This document shows, in pieces, positions 24,790-39,469 of a DNA stretch of 64,000 bases. Made by a program: the position numbers and the translations under genes. This DNA is from Amoebidium appalachense (Eukaryota > Ichthyosporea), in assembly GCA_963693365.1 (NCBI GenBank), contig CAVNZM010000008.1, positions 8,060,001 to 8,124,000 of the forward strand, written 5' to 3'. The notes beneath the pieces were generated by a model. It searched no databases. It saw only the letters and a program-made list of their open reading frames with translations, and had not been told where the DNA came from. Within the stretch, counting starts at the first letter, position 1. Each line of letters starts with the position of its first letter.

Positions 24790-25647
24790 GAAAGGAAAGA
24801 AGGTGAACAAGGTTAGGGAAAAGGTGAAAGGAATGAGGAAACCGATAAAGCGGGAGTAAAAAAGTTAAAGAAGGGGAGAAAGAGTAGATGTGAATGAAAA
24901 GGTTACAGAAAAAAAGGAAAAAAAGAAAGGTGGGAAGGTTCAACACAAAGGCAAAGGTTTGAAGGATGGTTGGCAGGTTGGTCAGACTCTTGAGCAAGAT
25001 GGTTATAAAAGGGGTTGGGGAGGGGCAGGGGCAGGGGGGAAGGGGATTCTAAACATAGTGATACTCGTGTGTACTGATTGGTTCATCTAATTGGGTTGAA
25101 CGTCTCCGCAAGCCCTTAAACGATTAGTATTATGCTCATTTGCTCTGCAATAATATTCCTAATTTTTTTGTGTTTGTGGGCAGCAATTCAGCACACAATC
25201 AAATTCCGACTGCACACTGATTGGTCAAAAAGCGCGCAAAAACTTGAAACATTACGGAAATAACCTGATATGGTAGTGATAAGGCCATGCTGCACACGAT
25301 GGGCTGGTGTTTACCTTTCTGAGGTTGGCCTCGCCTGCAGGTGGGAACTGGAGCAGCCACAAAACACTGCAATCCCCATAAAACTTAGCGTCCCACCAAG
25401 ACAAACATACACACTTCCCTCAGAACAAAAAACGGAGAAACAGAAAAAAAAAGGCCCTGGACAGACACTCCGCTCAGCTACGAATCCCCCTCCCCCCCCC
25501 CCCCCCAAAAAAAAAAAATAAATAAATAAAAATAAAATAAAATAAAATAAAACAAAACAAAACAAAATAATCCACCCCCGCCCACCCATATCCTCCCCCC
25601 CCCCCCCCCACCACCACCACCAAACCCCCCCCCCCTCCACACACACG

Positions 25648-25740
<93 letters not shown>

Positions 25741-26029
25741 CCTGACCTTCCCCTGGGTCAACGAGTTCTTGAACCCGTATACTACTGTGTAAACCTACAT
25801 CAACAAACACACATGTTTAAAAGTGACGCATATATTGGCAAGGCGCACATAGTGAGAGGGAATAAACCTGACCCCTCACCTGTTTGGAACACATTTCAAA
25901 ATGCGGCACCAGACGCCAAACACCTCTTCATCGATCTTGTACAGTTGGTTGAAGGTGCAGTACACTACTCGGTCGGCTGGCAGCCCGTACTGATGGGCAT
26001 ATACGGTGTTAGATGGATTTGCCATCCTT

Positions 26030-26067
<38 letters not shown>

Positions 26068-26312
26068 CGTGCGCGAAAAAAAACCCACCGCTCACCCCCC
26101 ACCCTCACTCCACCCCTTTCTCTACCCCCCTCCCCACAAAACAAAAAAAATAATACAACAAACACATGAACACACGACACACATACACCGCCAGTCTCCG
26201 AACTGCTCTGCACGGCTAATAATCAGGGCACACGGTAAGCCGCGAAACGATTTTTCACAATTTTGTTGAAACACTCGATCTCGACACACCAAAACACGCG
26301 CACCGTCGGGAA

Positions 26313-26348
<36 letters not shown>

Positions 26349-26871
26349 GGAGGGGCGGAATGTACGGAGCACCTCCAAAAAAAAAAAAAAAATCTTTTTT
26401 GTAGGGTGGTGCTGGTGCTGGTGATGGGATGGTGGGGCGGGGTGGGGTGTGTGTGTGTGTGTGCGCGCGTTTTTGTTTGGTGTGCGTGTGTGTGTGAGTG
26501 TGTGTGTGTGTGTGCCGCGTGCGTGTGTGTGCATGTGCGTGCGCGTGCGCGTGCGCATGTGCGTGTGTGTGAGTCTGTGTGTATGTGTGAGTGTGTGTGT
26601 GAGTGTGTTTGGGGTGGGGGTGGGTGGGGTGTTGGGGGGGGGGGGGACACCAGGGCAACGTACCTTTGCGCGTGTTGGGAATCCCGGTGCAGTTGTGCAA
26701 TTCGGGTCGAGCAGGAGTGGGTAACTCTGAAGATGGTCGCAGACAAAAAAGGTGTCGGGGGAGATAGGCGTAGTTCTCACTGTACTGGTGGGACAGCTCG
26801 GGGGGGGGGTGGTGGTGGCATCCGTGATGATGTAGTCCATATAGCTGCAAGGGGGGGGGGATGGGGGGGAT

Positions 26872-26902
<31 letters not shown>

Positions 26903-27727
26903 AGGGGGGGGGGGGGAGGAAGGGGAGGAAGTAAGCATCTGGTTGTGGGGGGTGTTGCTAGCAAGTTGAGTGTTGTTTAAACTAGCAGAACCTCCACACA
27001 ACTGGTGTTTTTCGCAGCTACTCCATGTTTTTCGCAGCTACTTTATGTAGAATTCGAATCGAACCGATTTCCATTTCTGTCAATCACAAAGAGACCTGAT
27101 ACATAATGCATATTGGGAAGGAGGGGATTGGCAAACATGCGGGAAGTTAGTGGGGAGAGGTGGGCGCCCCGGGGGGGGGGGGGGGGGGTTTGAATGCGGA
27201 ACACAGTACGAAGTACGCATACACGATGAGAAGCATGGTGCAGGACACATGCAAAGGCAAACATTCAAGTATGCAGCATCAGCCATGCGCACAGTATGCG
27301 TCATAAGCAGAGCCCATCCTCAGGGAGGGCCCAAGTCATCAATTGCGTCTGAGTTTCGACCCCTTAGCCCGCGTATATACGACGCTCCAACTCAGACAGC
27401 AGCATCAACTGAACTTGGGTGGGTCAACCCGTCTTGATCAAAGACGAGCAGGGTTGCTTATGCAAGCAAGGTGAGCAAAACGGTGAAGATGTGTGTGCAA
27501 ACTAATGCAGTGCAGCGACAAACACGTATGTGCTTACAGATGCACGACACAGAGCAACCATGCCCGGTTGCATGGAAGTAAAGATGTCTCCACACAGTGG
27601 TCTGTCCTGAAAGGACACCTCTGAAAGAAGACAGGGGGGGTTTGAATGCGGAACACAGTACGAAGTACGCATACACGATGAGAAGCATGGTGCAGGACAC
27701 ATGCAAAGGCAAACATTCAAGTATGCA

Positions 27728-27773
<46 letters not shown>

Positions 27774-28543
27774 TTCTCTTACTTTACACCGGATGTGCCT
27801 GGGTAGCCTAGCCACATGGCCTGAATGGGTGCCGGATGGAGCGCGAATATTTCGTTGCGTGCCCCCTGAGCAACCAAAAAATACAGTGGTGTATAGGGAA
27901 GGAGGGAGAGGGGGGGGGGGGGGGGGGGGGGGGGGGGTTTCAGCGTTAGTGTGACAGGGCGGGGAAATCACACGTGTGAGAGTTGAGAGCAACATGATTG
28001 GTTGTGGTTTAGCGATAACTGGCGAAATACCCGGTTTAACTTCAGATGTGCCTACCCGGGATTCAAACGACACGGGGGATATAAAACCATGTTCGAATAC
28101 CAGCATCGAATAGAGTAGCAAACACAGATGCAAAAAGGGGGGGGAAAAAAGAAGAAAAAAAACAAGGGAAAGAAAAGAAGATGAACAGAAACCAAAATAA
28201 TGTTGTATCAGCGTGAATGGAAGGCTCTTGGACAGAAACCATCAAGCCAGGTGGGAGGGAGAAAGGAGAGGGGGGGGGGGGGGGGGGAGGGGGAGGTAAA
28301 ACCTTTGTGTATCCGTTGAGGTTGATAAGTATGTGGATGCCTGCATTGTAGATGACTGAGGCGGCATCCCCAACACTGGCAATACCGGATAGGTCCACAA
28401 AGTGCTCCCCCTGCACCCCCCAAATATTAACCATACGGCCTGTGGTAATGAAAATTTTCATGAGAGGCAGCTTCCTTTTAAGTTACCCTGTAGCCCAAAA
28501 TCCGTTTATTGCAGTATTATCTGATAAGTAGACCACCCCTCCC

Positions 28544-28588
<45 letters not shown>

Positions 28589-28990
28589 ACACACAGGATG
28601 AGAGGGACACACAGAGAGCGCACACATTATTTCACACACGAACAAATTTTTCACTCACACACACAGACACGCGCGCATGCACACACATGAACAAACACAC
28701 AAAGCAAGATAAAAGGCTGCCTCCGCTTTGAGATCCTGGGCGGGCTAGCCGACGGGCTGGAAAGGGGGGGGGGGAGGGAGGGAGGAAGGGGGAGAGGGGG
28801 GGGGAGAGGGGGGATGGTGACAAATGGTTCATCACCTCAGCCACTATCTTCTTGCGATACTCCGAGCCATCATCGGGACTGAGGGCAAAGCAGAAAACCT
28901 GCAAAAAGGAACATCATGTCAGACGTGGGAAAACGGATTCCATCTGGGGAGAGGCAAAAAAAGGGGGGGAGGGGGGGGGGGGGGGGGCTT

Positions 28991-29021
<31 letters not shown>

Positions 29022-29191
29022 GTGTCTGTGTGTGAGTTTGGGGGGTTGGGGTATGTATGTGTTTAGGGGAAAGGGGGGAGGGGGAGGGGGAGAAGGCAAA
29101 GGAGGGCCAATGCAGGCGGGGTTGAGAGGTTAGAATGGAGGTTCGTGGACTCTACTTTTATCTTTTTGTTTTAGTTTTATTCTAATTATAT

Positions 29192-29230
<39 letters not shown>

Positions 29231-29354
29231 GGGGGGGGGGGGGGGGGAGACTTGAGATGGGAGGGGTCTTGGGATCGGGGTCATTTTTGTGTTTTTTTTT
29301 TTTTTGTTTTTGTTTGTTTCTTCGGCGATGATGGTGGTTTGGAACGGGGAGAAG

Positions 29355-29389
<35 letters not shown>

Positions 29390-29559
29390 AAATGCTTTAT
29401 GGGGTACGAAGTACACAGCCACTATGAACAACACCATATGAAGTTTGCAAAGCACAAAGAGTAGGCATCATAAGCCATGCCCGTTCCCAGAGGACATAAG
29501 TATGGGAGAGGGAAGAGAAGGGGATTGGGTTTAGGTATCTTTCTTTTTCTTTTTTTTTT

Positions 29560-29612
<53 letters not shown>

Positions 29613-30726
29613 CCCACTTCCCCGTCATACTGGTTTGTTGTTCATTTCTTTTTGTTATTTATGCGTGCCTGTTTTTTTTTTGGGGGGGGGGGGGGGGGAG
29701 GGGGGGGGAGAGAGGGCATGGAGAAGGAAAGGAAGGAGGGGGGGGGGGGGGGGGGGGGAGGGGACCGTCAAGCTGGGCCGGGGGGCCGGGGCCGGGGCCG
29801 GGGGGGGGGGGGGGGGGGGGGGGGGGTTGAATGCGTTATAATGTACGAAGTACACAAGCACAACGGATAACACGATGCAGAATGCAAACCATCCAAAAAG
29901 AGTATGCATAATAAGCAGAGCCCATCCTCAGTACCCCCCCTCGTCATCCACAGTACCCGAGTTTCTACCCATTCACCTCGTTAACGAAACCCACCTCAGA
30001 TACTGTTTCACTTGAACATGAGTGGGTCACCCGTCTTGATCAGAGACGAGCAGGGTTACTTATGCAGGCAAGGGCAGTGAGAAAGGCCGGGGGTTAATGT
30101 TGCAGCAGTAAGCAGAAGCAAGATATAGATAGGACCTCAGGAGACGGTGCTTCTGGGAAGGGGGCGGGGGGGGGGGGGGGGGGGGGGGGGAGAGGGGGGG
30201 GGGGGGGGGGGGGGGGGGGGGTAAGAAACCTCGAACTGAGAGCGGTCGTGGAAGCCAGGGACACTCTGCATCAGATGGGAGGTGGGGTGGTTGCCAAAGT
30301 CGGAGGATACATAGCTGGTGAGGGGGGTGGGGGGTGTTTATCGTCATAAATACGAGAAAAAGGACAAATCGACAATGTGTGAATGTATGTTTTATGTGGC
30401 GACAAATTTCACGTGTTGCTTTAATTGATGGGATGACTTTATGTAAAAAGGGTTCATACAAATACTGCTTATTAGCCGACCAAGTGTCACTTAGTTTATC
30501 ATCATAATGAATCTCTTTCGGAAACCCACCTCTCCTTCCCACTTCTTCCCTCTCCATATATACACAAACACACAAACACCCTCCCATCATCCGAAAATGA
30601 TATGAAAGTTCACAAGTCAATTTTACCATGATAAGCAGTGGAAAAAAGGGGGGGGGGGGGGAGGGGGATGTGCACACGGAGGAGGAAAAGGGGCCACACG
30701 GGAAGAGAAAATCAGGGGCGGGGAGC

Positions 30727-30757
<31 letters not shown>

Positions 30758-31211
30758 AGAGGGGGACAGTAAGAGGAGACGAAAAGTGAGAGATGGACGA
30801 CAAAAGAAAAACAGGGGGGAAAGATGTTCAGGAAAGGAGATAGGCCTCGTGGAGAAGGGGGGGGGGGGGGGGCTCTTACCCAATTTTCAGCCGTTCTCCA
30901 GGCGCCAACTTGTGACCTCTTGCCCGACTGTCCCTTTTACGAGCAACAATCACACGGTCAGACACTGGGGGGTAGGGGGGGGGGGGGGGGGGGGGGGGGA
31001 ATGAAGGGGGGAGGATGAAGGGGGGGGGGAGGATGAAGGGGGGAGGATGAAGGGGGGGGGGGGGGAGGGGACGGACAGGCTGGAGTGTTTTTTTTCCTTT
31101 TTCTTATTCTTTCTTTCTTTTCTTTCTAACAGGAACAGGGGGAGGGGGGAGGGGTCTCCTTTTTATTCTTTTTTCAGGATAAAACAAATGGAATGCCCGC
31201 AGAGAGGGGTG

Positions 31212-31242
<31 letters not shown>

Positions 31243-31484
31243 TCAATGACATACGTGAAGGGGTAGGGGGCCAGGTGAAGTGCTCGGACGTTGTCGAGGC
31301 ATGCCTGCAGGGCCCTATTCGTCAGTTTTTAAGCTCTCACAGCAGCTGTATGTAAACACGTGGTTCGTGTGGCTCAAATGGTGTGAGGAAACTCCCCCAC
31401 TTGCTTTAAGGCATAATGTGCGTGAACTCGTGACGTCGTTGAGGGCGTGTGTTGGGGTGTCATTGTGTGTGTGTGTGTGTGTGC

Positions 31485-31517
<33 letters not shown>

Positions 31518-31764
31518 AGAGAGAGAGAAAGAGAGAGAGAGAGAGTGTGTGTGTGTGTGTGTCTGTGTGTTTTTGTTTTTTTTTTTTGGGGGGGGGGGGG
31601 TATATAAGAGTATTGCATTCATGGGAGCAAAAACATGCAAAACCATTAAGGCAAAACCAACAATGCAAGACCCACAACGTGCAGGCCGAAGATTTTTTTT
31701 TTCCCCCCTCTTTTTTTTTTTTTTTTTTTTTGGGTGGTGGTGTGTGTGTGTGTGTGTGGGGTGT

Positions 31765-31804
<40 letters not shown>

Positions 31805-32049
31805 TATATATGTGCATTAGGAACAAAATCAAAGACATGCACGCCGAAGACCTGGCAGAGAGAAAAAAGAGCGGGCGGGGAGGGGGGGGGGGGGGGGGAT
31901 ACCTTTCCGTGGGCGGCAGCGATAGCAAGGGAGAGGTCAGGGGGGAATGGATAAAGCATCGTGTGGTGAGGCTGGACAGAGGGAATACGGCCAGATGCAA
32001 TCTGTGCCCTCACAGAGTCTTCAAGGTGCTTCATGCGTACAGACCGGCT
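21650..32049 (-). CDS. OGT: OGT GT41 catalytic region exons
   Basis: Thirteen exons. Landmarks in order: [32 protein letters not shown] with the conserved His (about residue 654, human His498); [29 protein letters not shown] with the second conserved His (about 720); [30 protein letters not shown] with the UDP-binding Lys (about 836); [34 protein letters not shown] with the His-Thr-Thr UDP contact (about 914-916); [15 protein letters not shown]; and the C-terminus [20 protein letters not shown]. All known active-site residues are kept, so an active enzyme is expected if the frame in exon 26844-26664 is sound. The start of exon 24240-24087 lies in a three-fold tandem duplication. Confidence 0.92.
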
Positions 32050-32707
32050 CTGTGTGTGTGTTTGGAGGGGGGGGGGGGGGGGGGGGGGGAGTGGGTGGGT
32101 GTGGGTGGGTGCGTGTATGTGTGAGTGTGTGTGGGTGTGTGAGTGATTTGGGGCGTGGGGGGGGGGGGGGGGGGTGGGTTGTGTGTGTGTGTGCGCTCGC
32201 GCACCGGAGTTTTGCTCGTGTATGTAGGATGTTCCCTTCGTGCAAGTGGCACGTCGACATATAACGGTGAGTGTTTTAGCAGTGTTTTAGCTAATGCATT
32301 AGTTGGTGAACAGATACATTTGTGAGCTGCTTCTGTGAAGTTGTTTTTATACACGTGAAAGGACAAAGTAAACGGATCATTGTCGCCACCTTCTCTGGTG
32401 CCTTGCCCACCCCCTCCCCCTCCCCCCTTCCCCTCTCTCCCGCCCCCTCATCCCCCCTCCCCACCAACCAATCAACCAACCAACCAACCAACCAACCAAA
32501 AAAACAGACAACACACTGCAAAATCCTCTAAGGCACATGTAAAAAATATGCACTATGAGAGGGGGGAAGGGGGGGTAGGGGGAGTTGGCCCACACACCTC
32601 CCAGAAGCAGATGAGTTCGTAGCAGTGGGTGAGGTTTGCAAAAGCATCCGGGAAGTCCGGTCGGATCTGAAGCGCTCGGTAGTAGTAGACGATGGCCTGG
32701 AGGAGGG

Positions 32708-32738
<31 letters not shown>

Positions 32739-33267
32739 GGAGAGGGGGAGGGGGAGGCGATGAGTGTCCTATTTCTGGCTATTTCTGGTGGGGGGGGGGG
32801 GGGGGGGTAGAATTTCTTACAGAGAACGAAGCACACATTCACGACGAACACCATGGTGCAGGGTTTTCAAAGCACGCACAAAGAGTATGAATTAAAGGCT
32901 GTGCCCATCCTCGGGAGGGGGGGGGGGGGGGGGGGGGGAGGCATACGCATTATGAGCGGGCAGAGGCTTGCGATGTGATACACTATATGGTACGAGTTCA
33001 GAACGAATAACGTAATGCGGAAATGCAATATAAAAGAGCATACAGTATGCAGGTGGGGAGGGGGGGGGGGGGGGGGGGGGGGGGGAAGATTGAAGGATGC
33101 TTCAGGGGAGAGGCAGAAGGAGAACTCGTACCTCTTGTATGTTTCCAAGGTCCTTGTAGGCACACGCCAGGTTGCTGTGTGCAAGGCACACACGTGTGAG
33201 CGAATGTGTTTTGTGGCATGACAGGATAAAATACAAACCCAAATCGTTGCCCCCCTTCCCAAAAAAA

Positions 33268-33300
<33 letters not shown>

Positions 33301-33864
33301 AGGGAAGGTGATAAGTGGGGTGCTGCATGGCAGTCTATGTAATCCTCGAAGTAAACAGCTATGCAAGGAAACACAGGATATTGTTGCACAGGGACAAAGA
33401 CACCGTCAGACAACACACACATGCATACCCTGCAAAAGAGCATGATTTGCATATAACCGTGCACATGCAACGCACACCACACACATGCGTATGTGCGCGC
33501 GCGTACACACACACACACACACACACACCTGTGCGCATCCGCAAACTTTGGCTTCAGTTCGATGGCCCTCAGGTAGCACTCGATGGCACCCGGCACGTTG
33601 CCCATGTCCTTCAGTGCATTGCCCTGCACCAATCAAATCGAAGCGTTAGAAAACAGGCTAACGAGGGGACCTCGTTAATTGCTGCATAACCTTTTAAATT
33701 CGTACAGACTCTATAGAGTAACCGTCGAATGTGTGAGAAGGTTGTTGAGCAGGACACAGTACACAGTACGAACTCACAACGGATGACTTTTGTAGGTAAA
33801 CGGAAGCAGCAACAAAAAAAGAAGGGGGAAAAAGCATAAGGGTGGGTGGGGGGGTGGGGGGGGT

Positions 33865-33895
<31 letters not shown>

Positions 33896-34092
33896 GAAGC
33901 GAACCGAACAGGCAGGAAAGGAGAAGAATGGCCTACAAGAAAATGGGCTCTGAACGGGGGGGGGGGGGGGGGGCACAAGAGAAAAAGGAATAAACGAATA
34001 AAAACAAAAAAAAGGAAACGAGAAAAGCAAGTAAAGAAAAAAGAAGAGAAGGAAGAGAAGAGAAGAGAAAACAAAGAAAGAGAACTCCACAC

Positions 34093-34135
<43 letters not shown>

Positions 34136-35066
34136 AGTACAAGCCAATTTTCTTTTTTCTTTTTCTTTTTCTTTTTCTTTTTTTTTTTTTTTTTTTTGGG
34201 GGGGGGGGGGGGGAGGGAGAAAGGGGGGGGAGACAGCGGGGGGGAGGGGGCGGGGGGGGGGGGGGGGGGGGGGAGGGGGAGGGAGGGAGAAAGGGGGGGA
34301 GTACGAGAACAAGAGAGAGAGAGAGAGGGGGGGGGGGGGGGGGGGGGGGGAGTATATTGGTACATACCAGGTTTGAGTAGGCGTCGGCAAAGTGGGGGTT
34401 GATCTTGATTGCTTCGTGGTAGTGGAAGAAGGCCTCGGCCAGTCGGTGCTGGTCCTTGAGCACACTGGCCAGGTTGCTGTGCGCTGCTGGAAACAGGGGG
34501 CGCACCTGGAGCGCTGTGATTTTGATGTTTAAATGTTAGTGATTTTGTTGGGTTTAAGAGTGTATTTTATAGGTTTAGGGGTAGATTCTATTGCTTCGAG
34601 CCAGTCCGTGCTGGTCCTTGAGCACACGGGCTAATTTAGGTTGCTGTAAGCTGCTGGAAACAGAGGGTGCACCCTGAGTGCTGTGATTTTAGAACAGTTT
34701 TAGTGCTTTGGCAGATATAAGGAGCACATTCTATTGGTTAAGCCAGTTGGTGATCATTCTTGTGCAAGCTGGTTAAAATGCTTGTGTTAAAGACCTGCGC
34801 AGATCAGCACAACGCGACCATTTGCGCAACAAAACGTGAAATTGCAATCATATCTGGGAAATGTGTGCGTAAATCTGTTGCTGTCACGGGAGGTGGCCAT
34901 GGCGTGTGTGTGTGTGTGTGTGTGTATTGGCGGAAGAGGGGGAGGGGGGGGGAGGGGGCCCGGGGGGGGGGGGGGGTGCCGGCTTGGCTTCGGCTGTCCC
35001 TCCCATAGAGGGAAAGAGAAGGGGGGGAGGAGGGGGAGGGGAGGGGAGGGGAGGGGAGGGGGAGAA

Positions 35067-35106
<40 letters not shown>

Positions 35107-35414
35107 GGGAGTGTACCCTTCTGGTAGAGCTGCATGGCCTTGTCCAAATTGCCTTCGTCCTTGAAGGTATTCCCGAGGTTGTTGAGGGAGTCCGCATGGG
35201 TCGGGCACAGCTGCAGCGCACGAACATAGCTCTCCTTGCTTTCAACCGGCTCGCCCTGTATGTGAGTGTGTGTGTGTGGTGGGGGTGGAGGGGGGGGGGG
35301 GAAGGGGGTGGGCGGGGGGGATGGGGGAATGAGAGTGGGTGGGGGGAGGGGGGGATGAGAATGGGTGGGGGGGGGGTGTTTAGGGGGGGGGGGGGGGGTG
35401 GAGGGGGAGGTGGG

Positions 35415-35445
<31 letters not shown>

Positions 35446-36058
35446 GGGGGGGGATAAAACGCGTTATGACAACACAATGTAGGGAACAAAGCACACATTA
35501 AAGGGTATGAATAACAAACAGAGCCCATCCTCCAGCTGCGGCAGCCCGGGGGGGGGGGGGGGGGGGGCTGAATGTGTCCCATAGTGCCAAGTATGGATAA
35601 CACGACGTGTTGAATAGTGGAAAAGAAAAACAAAAGCAAAGACAACCTTAACGACAAAAAACTAAGACAAAACCAGAAAACTAACAACTGTGCAAGCAGT
35701 GAAGAGAAAAATGAACATAGCCCATATTCAAGGGAACTTTTATCTCTGCACATGATGATTTTTTAACCCTTGACGTATTGCAGGCTCCTTTTTTTTTTTT
35801 TTTTTTTTTTTTTGCCGTTTTTGAGAGGATGGAGGAGGGGAGAGGGAGGGAGGGAAAGGAAGGTGGGGAAAGGGAGGGGGGAGGAGGAGGGGGGGGGGGG
35901 GGGGGGGGGGGGGGGTTGGAGGATGCAGTACAATGGACAAGTACAAACAGAAGGGTGGGGAGGGGGGGGGGGGGGGTCCTAACCAGGTCTTTTAAAACGT
36001 TGCCGAGGCTGCAGTAGACGTCCGGGGAGTTAGGTTGATACTGAAGTGTAAGCCTGTG

Positions 36059-36114
<56 letters not shown>

Positions 36115-36118
36115 TGTG

Positions 36119-36213
<95 letters not shown>

Positions 36214-36220
36214 CGCGCGT

Positions 36221-36258
<38 letters not shown>

Positions 36259-36421
36259 AGGATGTGTCAGAATCAAATGTTAGATTCTGTTACAGAGTAC
36301 GAAGTCCACATTCACGACCGACAACACAGTGCAATTCCTGCAAAGCACACACAAAGGTAGGCATTAAAACTCAGATGCTGAGGGTGGGCGCGTGGGTGGG
36401 TGCATGGGTTCTTTTTTTTTT

Positions 36422-36468
<47 letters not shown>

Positions 36469-36978
36469 CTGTGCCCATTAGAGGGTTAAAAATATAAAAG
36501 TAAACATCAAAAGACAAAAATCGAGAAGCTAAATAAAATCAAAATTTTGAATCAAATAAAATTGCTGGCATAAGACATGAACAGAGCCCATCATCCAAGC
36601 CCGGAGGGAGGGGGGTAAAGTACTTGAACAACTCGACGGCCTGTTGCAGGTTGCCCTGTTCGTAGTGCAGACAGGCACACGAACAGATGGCTCCAAGGTG
36701 GCCAGGACTGATCCGTAGCACCTCACTGTACCCACGCAGCGCCTGTTCGTACATGTGCGACTCCTGTGTACGTGTGTGCGTGCGTGTGTGGAGGGGATGG
36801 AAGGGGGGGGGGCGGGGGGGATAGGTGGGTGGTGGACGTGGGGGTGTGTGTTTGTGCGTGTGTGTGGTGTTTTCGGGGCTTTGCAAGAGCGGTTGGAGGA
36901 GAAAGGAGATAGGAGTGTATACGTCAGACGGTGCAACTGCATAGCAGAGCTGAACACCAAGGTGAAGGGGGGAGAGGA

Positions 36979-37019
<41 letters not shown>

Positions 37020-37915
37020 TGCAGGTGGGAATGGGTGCCTGCGTGGCCACGTGGATATGTGGTATTGTTGAGTTGGGGGGGGGGGGGGGGGGGGGGGGGG
37101 GGAGGGAGGGAGGGGGATAGAATTTGGTATCGAATAAGAACACATCCATAACGGGCATCACAATACAGAGCGCAACGTCACAATAACACAATGCACAAAG
37201 TACTAGCACACATGGACAGCGTGATGAGCACATGAAGAAAGCAAAGAAAAAAGAAAAAATGACACGGAAAATATGCAGCATATGTAGATTATTTTATATT
37301 ATTTTATTTTTTTTTATTTTTTTATTTTTTTTTATTTTTTTTTTTTGGGGGGGGGGGGGGTCGGGGGGATCTCAAACCTTTGCGACGTTTGCATAGTTGA
37401 GCCAAGCATCGAGAAAGTTGGGGTCTAGGCAGACGGCCTTTTCGAAGCACTCCAAGGCACCGGGTATGTCGTTTTCATCCACCTTGACACATCCTGGGGG
37501 TGGAATATGTCGTAATTATGAATGTACAGTCACCGCGCGTTATAGCACCTCCACAATACAGTCCCCCTCCCCTCCCCACCCCCCCCCCCCCCCCCCCCCC
37601 AAATATAGCGCCCCCCTGTGATGTCACCGATTTGGGGAGTCGGGCAGGATTTGAACACCGACACATTACGATATAATGTCCCCCACGATATAACGTCCCC
37701 CCAGAGTGTAACCAGAAGGGGGTGTCATATCGAGCGGTGACTGTAAACAGTGCTTGCATGACATAATGCAACACGTGGAAAAGATTGAACCACTGACTGA
37801 GGGTTGCCTCCCCCCCCCCCCCCCCCCCCCCCCCGGAAAAAAGGAATTAAGAAATAAGAAGAGAGCAGAGAAGAAAGGGAAGGACGAAAGAAAGAAAGAA
37901 CTCCATCCCCCCCCC

Positions 37916-37947
<32 letters not shown>

Positions 37948-37971
37948 CTTTTTTTCTTTTTTTTCTTTTTT

Positions 37972-38010
<39 letters not shown>

Positions 38011-39427
38011 AGACACAAAAAAATGGGTGGGAGGGAGGGGGGGAGGGGGGGAGGGGGGGGGGGGTAATGGAAAAGAAAAAACGAAGGTGGTGGTGGTGAA
38101 GAAAAAAATAGGGGAAAGAGGGAAGAAAGAATGACGGCATGTTCTCCGCGATAGACCGAAAGCAAAAAATTAAAAAGAAAGAAAAAGGGGGAAACCAAAG
38201 AAAAGGGAAGGAATGGAAAAACCACTGACCCAGGTTGCTCCAGGCGGTAGCAAAGGTTGGCTGGGACTGTAGTGCCTCCATGTAACACCGCTTGGCCTCT
38301 GGGGGTGATAGCAGGGAGAGAATGAGAACAAGAATCGGGTGTCTTATTCATGGGCTATAAGGCTTTGCTTTCTTCCTTTGCAGTTTAAAACTTCTTTTGT
38401 TCTTTCCTGTGTGTGTACCTATAACCATATCTTGCCAACTCCGACCCCTCCCCCTCCCTCCACTCTCTTCCCCTCCCCCCTCCCCCCCCCCCCCCCCCCC
38501 CCCGTCTCCCTCCTGGGCGCATGCGACAGACAGACAAAATGGAAATTTACACACCTTGCAAGCACCCCTGCGCTTTCAGCAAATTCCCCAAATCGCTCCG
38601 AATGGTCGGTACGTCTGGTCGGATCGCGAGCGCCTCCCGATAAGCCGTAATCGCGTGATCGTAATTTCCCTGATCCACCCAGACGGAGGCCAGGCCCGCG
38701 TACGCGTCGAAGAACTGGGGGGAAAGAGCGATGGCCTTGTTGTAGCATCCTACAGCGCGTTGGTAATTTCGCAATTCACGGTATGCGTTTCCCATGTTGG
38801 AATAGGCCTCGGGAAAGGACGGGTTGGATTTGATTGCTTGGCGGTTGAACTCGAGACACTGGGGAGAGGGAGGGAGGGAAGGAGGGGGAGGGGGGGGGGG
38901 GGTGAGGAAGGAGAGTTGGGGGGGGGGGGGGGGGGGTGAGGAAGGAGAGTTGGGGGGGGGGGGGGGGGAGAGGGGGGAGAAGGGGAGAGGGGGAAAGGGG
39001 GGAGGGGGGGGGGGGGGGGGGCTGTTAGTTTTTTGCTTTTTATCACATATTATGGGATATCCGATTTGAAGGGCTATAATTGTGTGGGTTGCTATTGCAA
39101 TAACACTAAAAATGTAATGCTGTTACCTTCATGGCGGGAAAAAGGTATGTGTGTGAAGTTCAACTGTTTATGAGGGTATTCCCCCTGAAGAGGGGGGGGG
39201 GGGGGGGGATTAGAATGCAGCGAAGTACACGTTCACGACAGTCAGAACAACGTATATTTTTCATGAGCACACACATACACAGAGCATGCATCACACGCAG
39301 CCACAGTACCTGAGCTTCGACATATTCACCTTGTATCCGGAACTCAACCCAAACAACAATGTCATTTTACTTCAGTGAGATCACATGTCTTGAGCTTCTC
39401 CTTTTTTCAGGGGTTTTTTTTTTTTTT

Positions 39428-39469
<42 letters not shown>

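Noticed and set aside
26255-26310. Extra OGT exon between 26664 and 25989 (frame ending [14 protein letters not shown])
   Set aside because: It does not resemble OGT, and the flanking exons already join in phase with family-like sequence.
30934-30972. Upstream acceptor for OGT exon 30933-30880 at CCCCAG near 30966
   Set aside because: It would put a stop codon in phase; the AAAAG acceptor at 30934 keeps the frame and matches the family.
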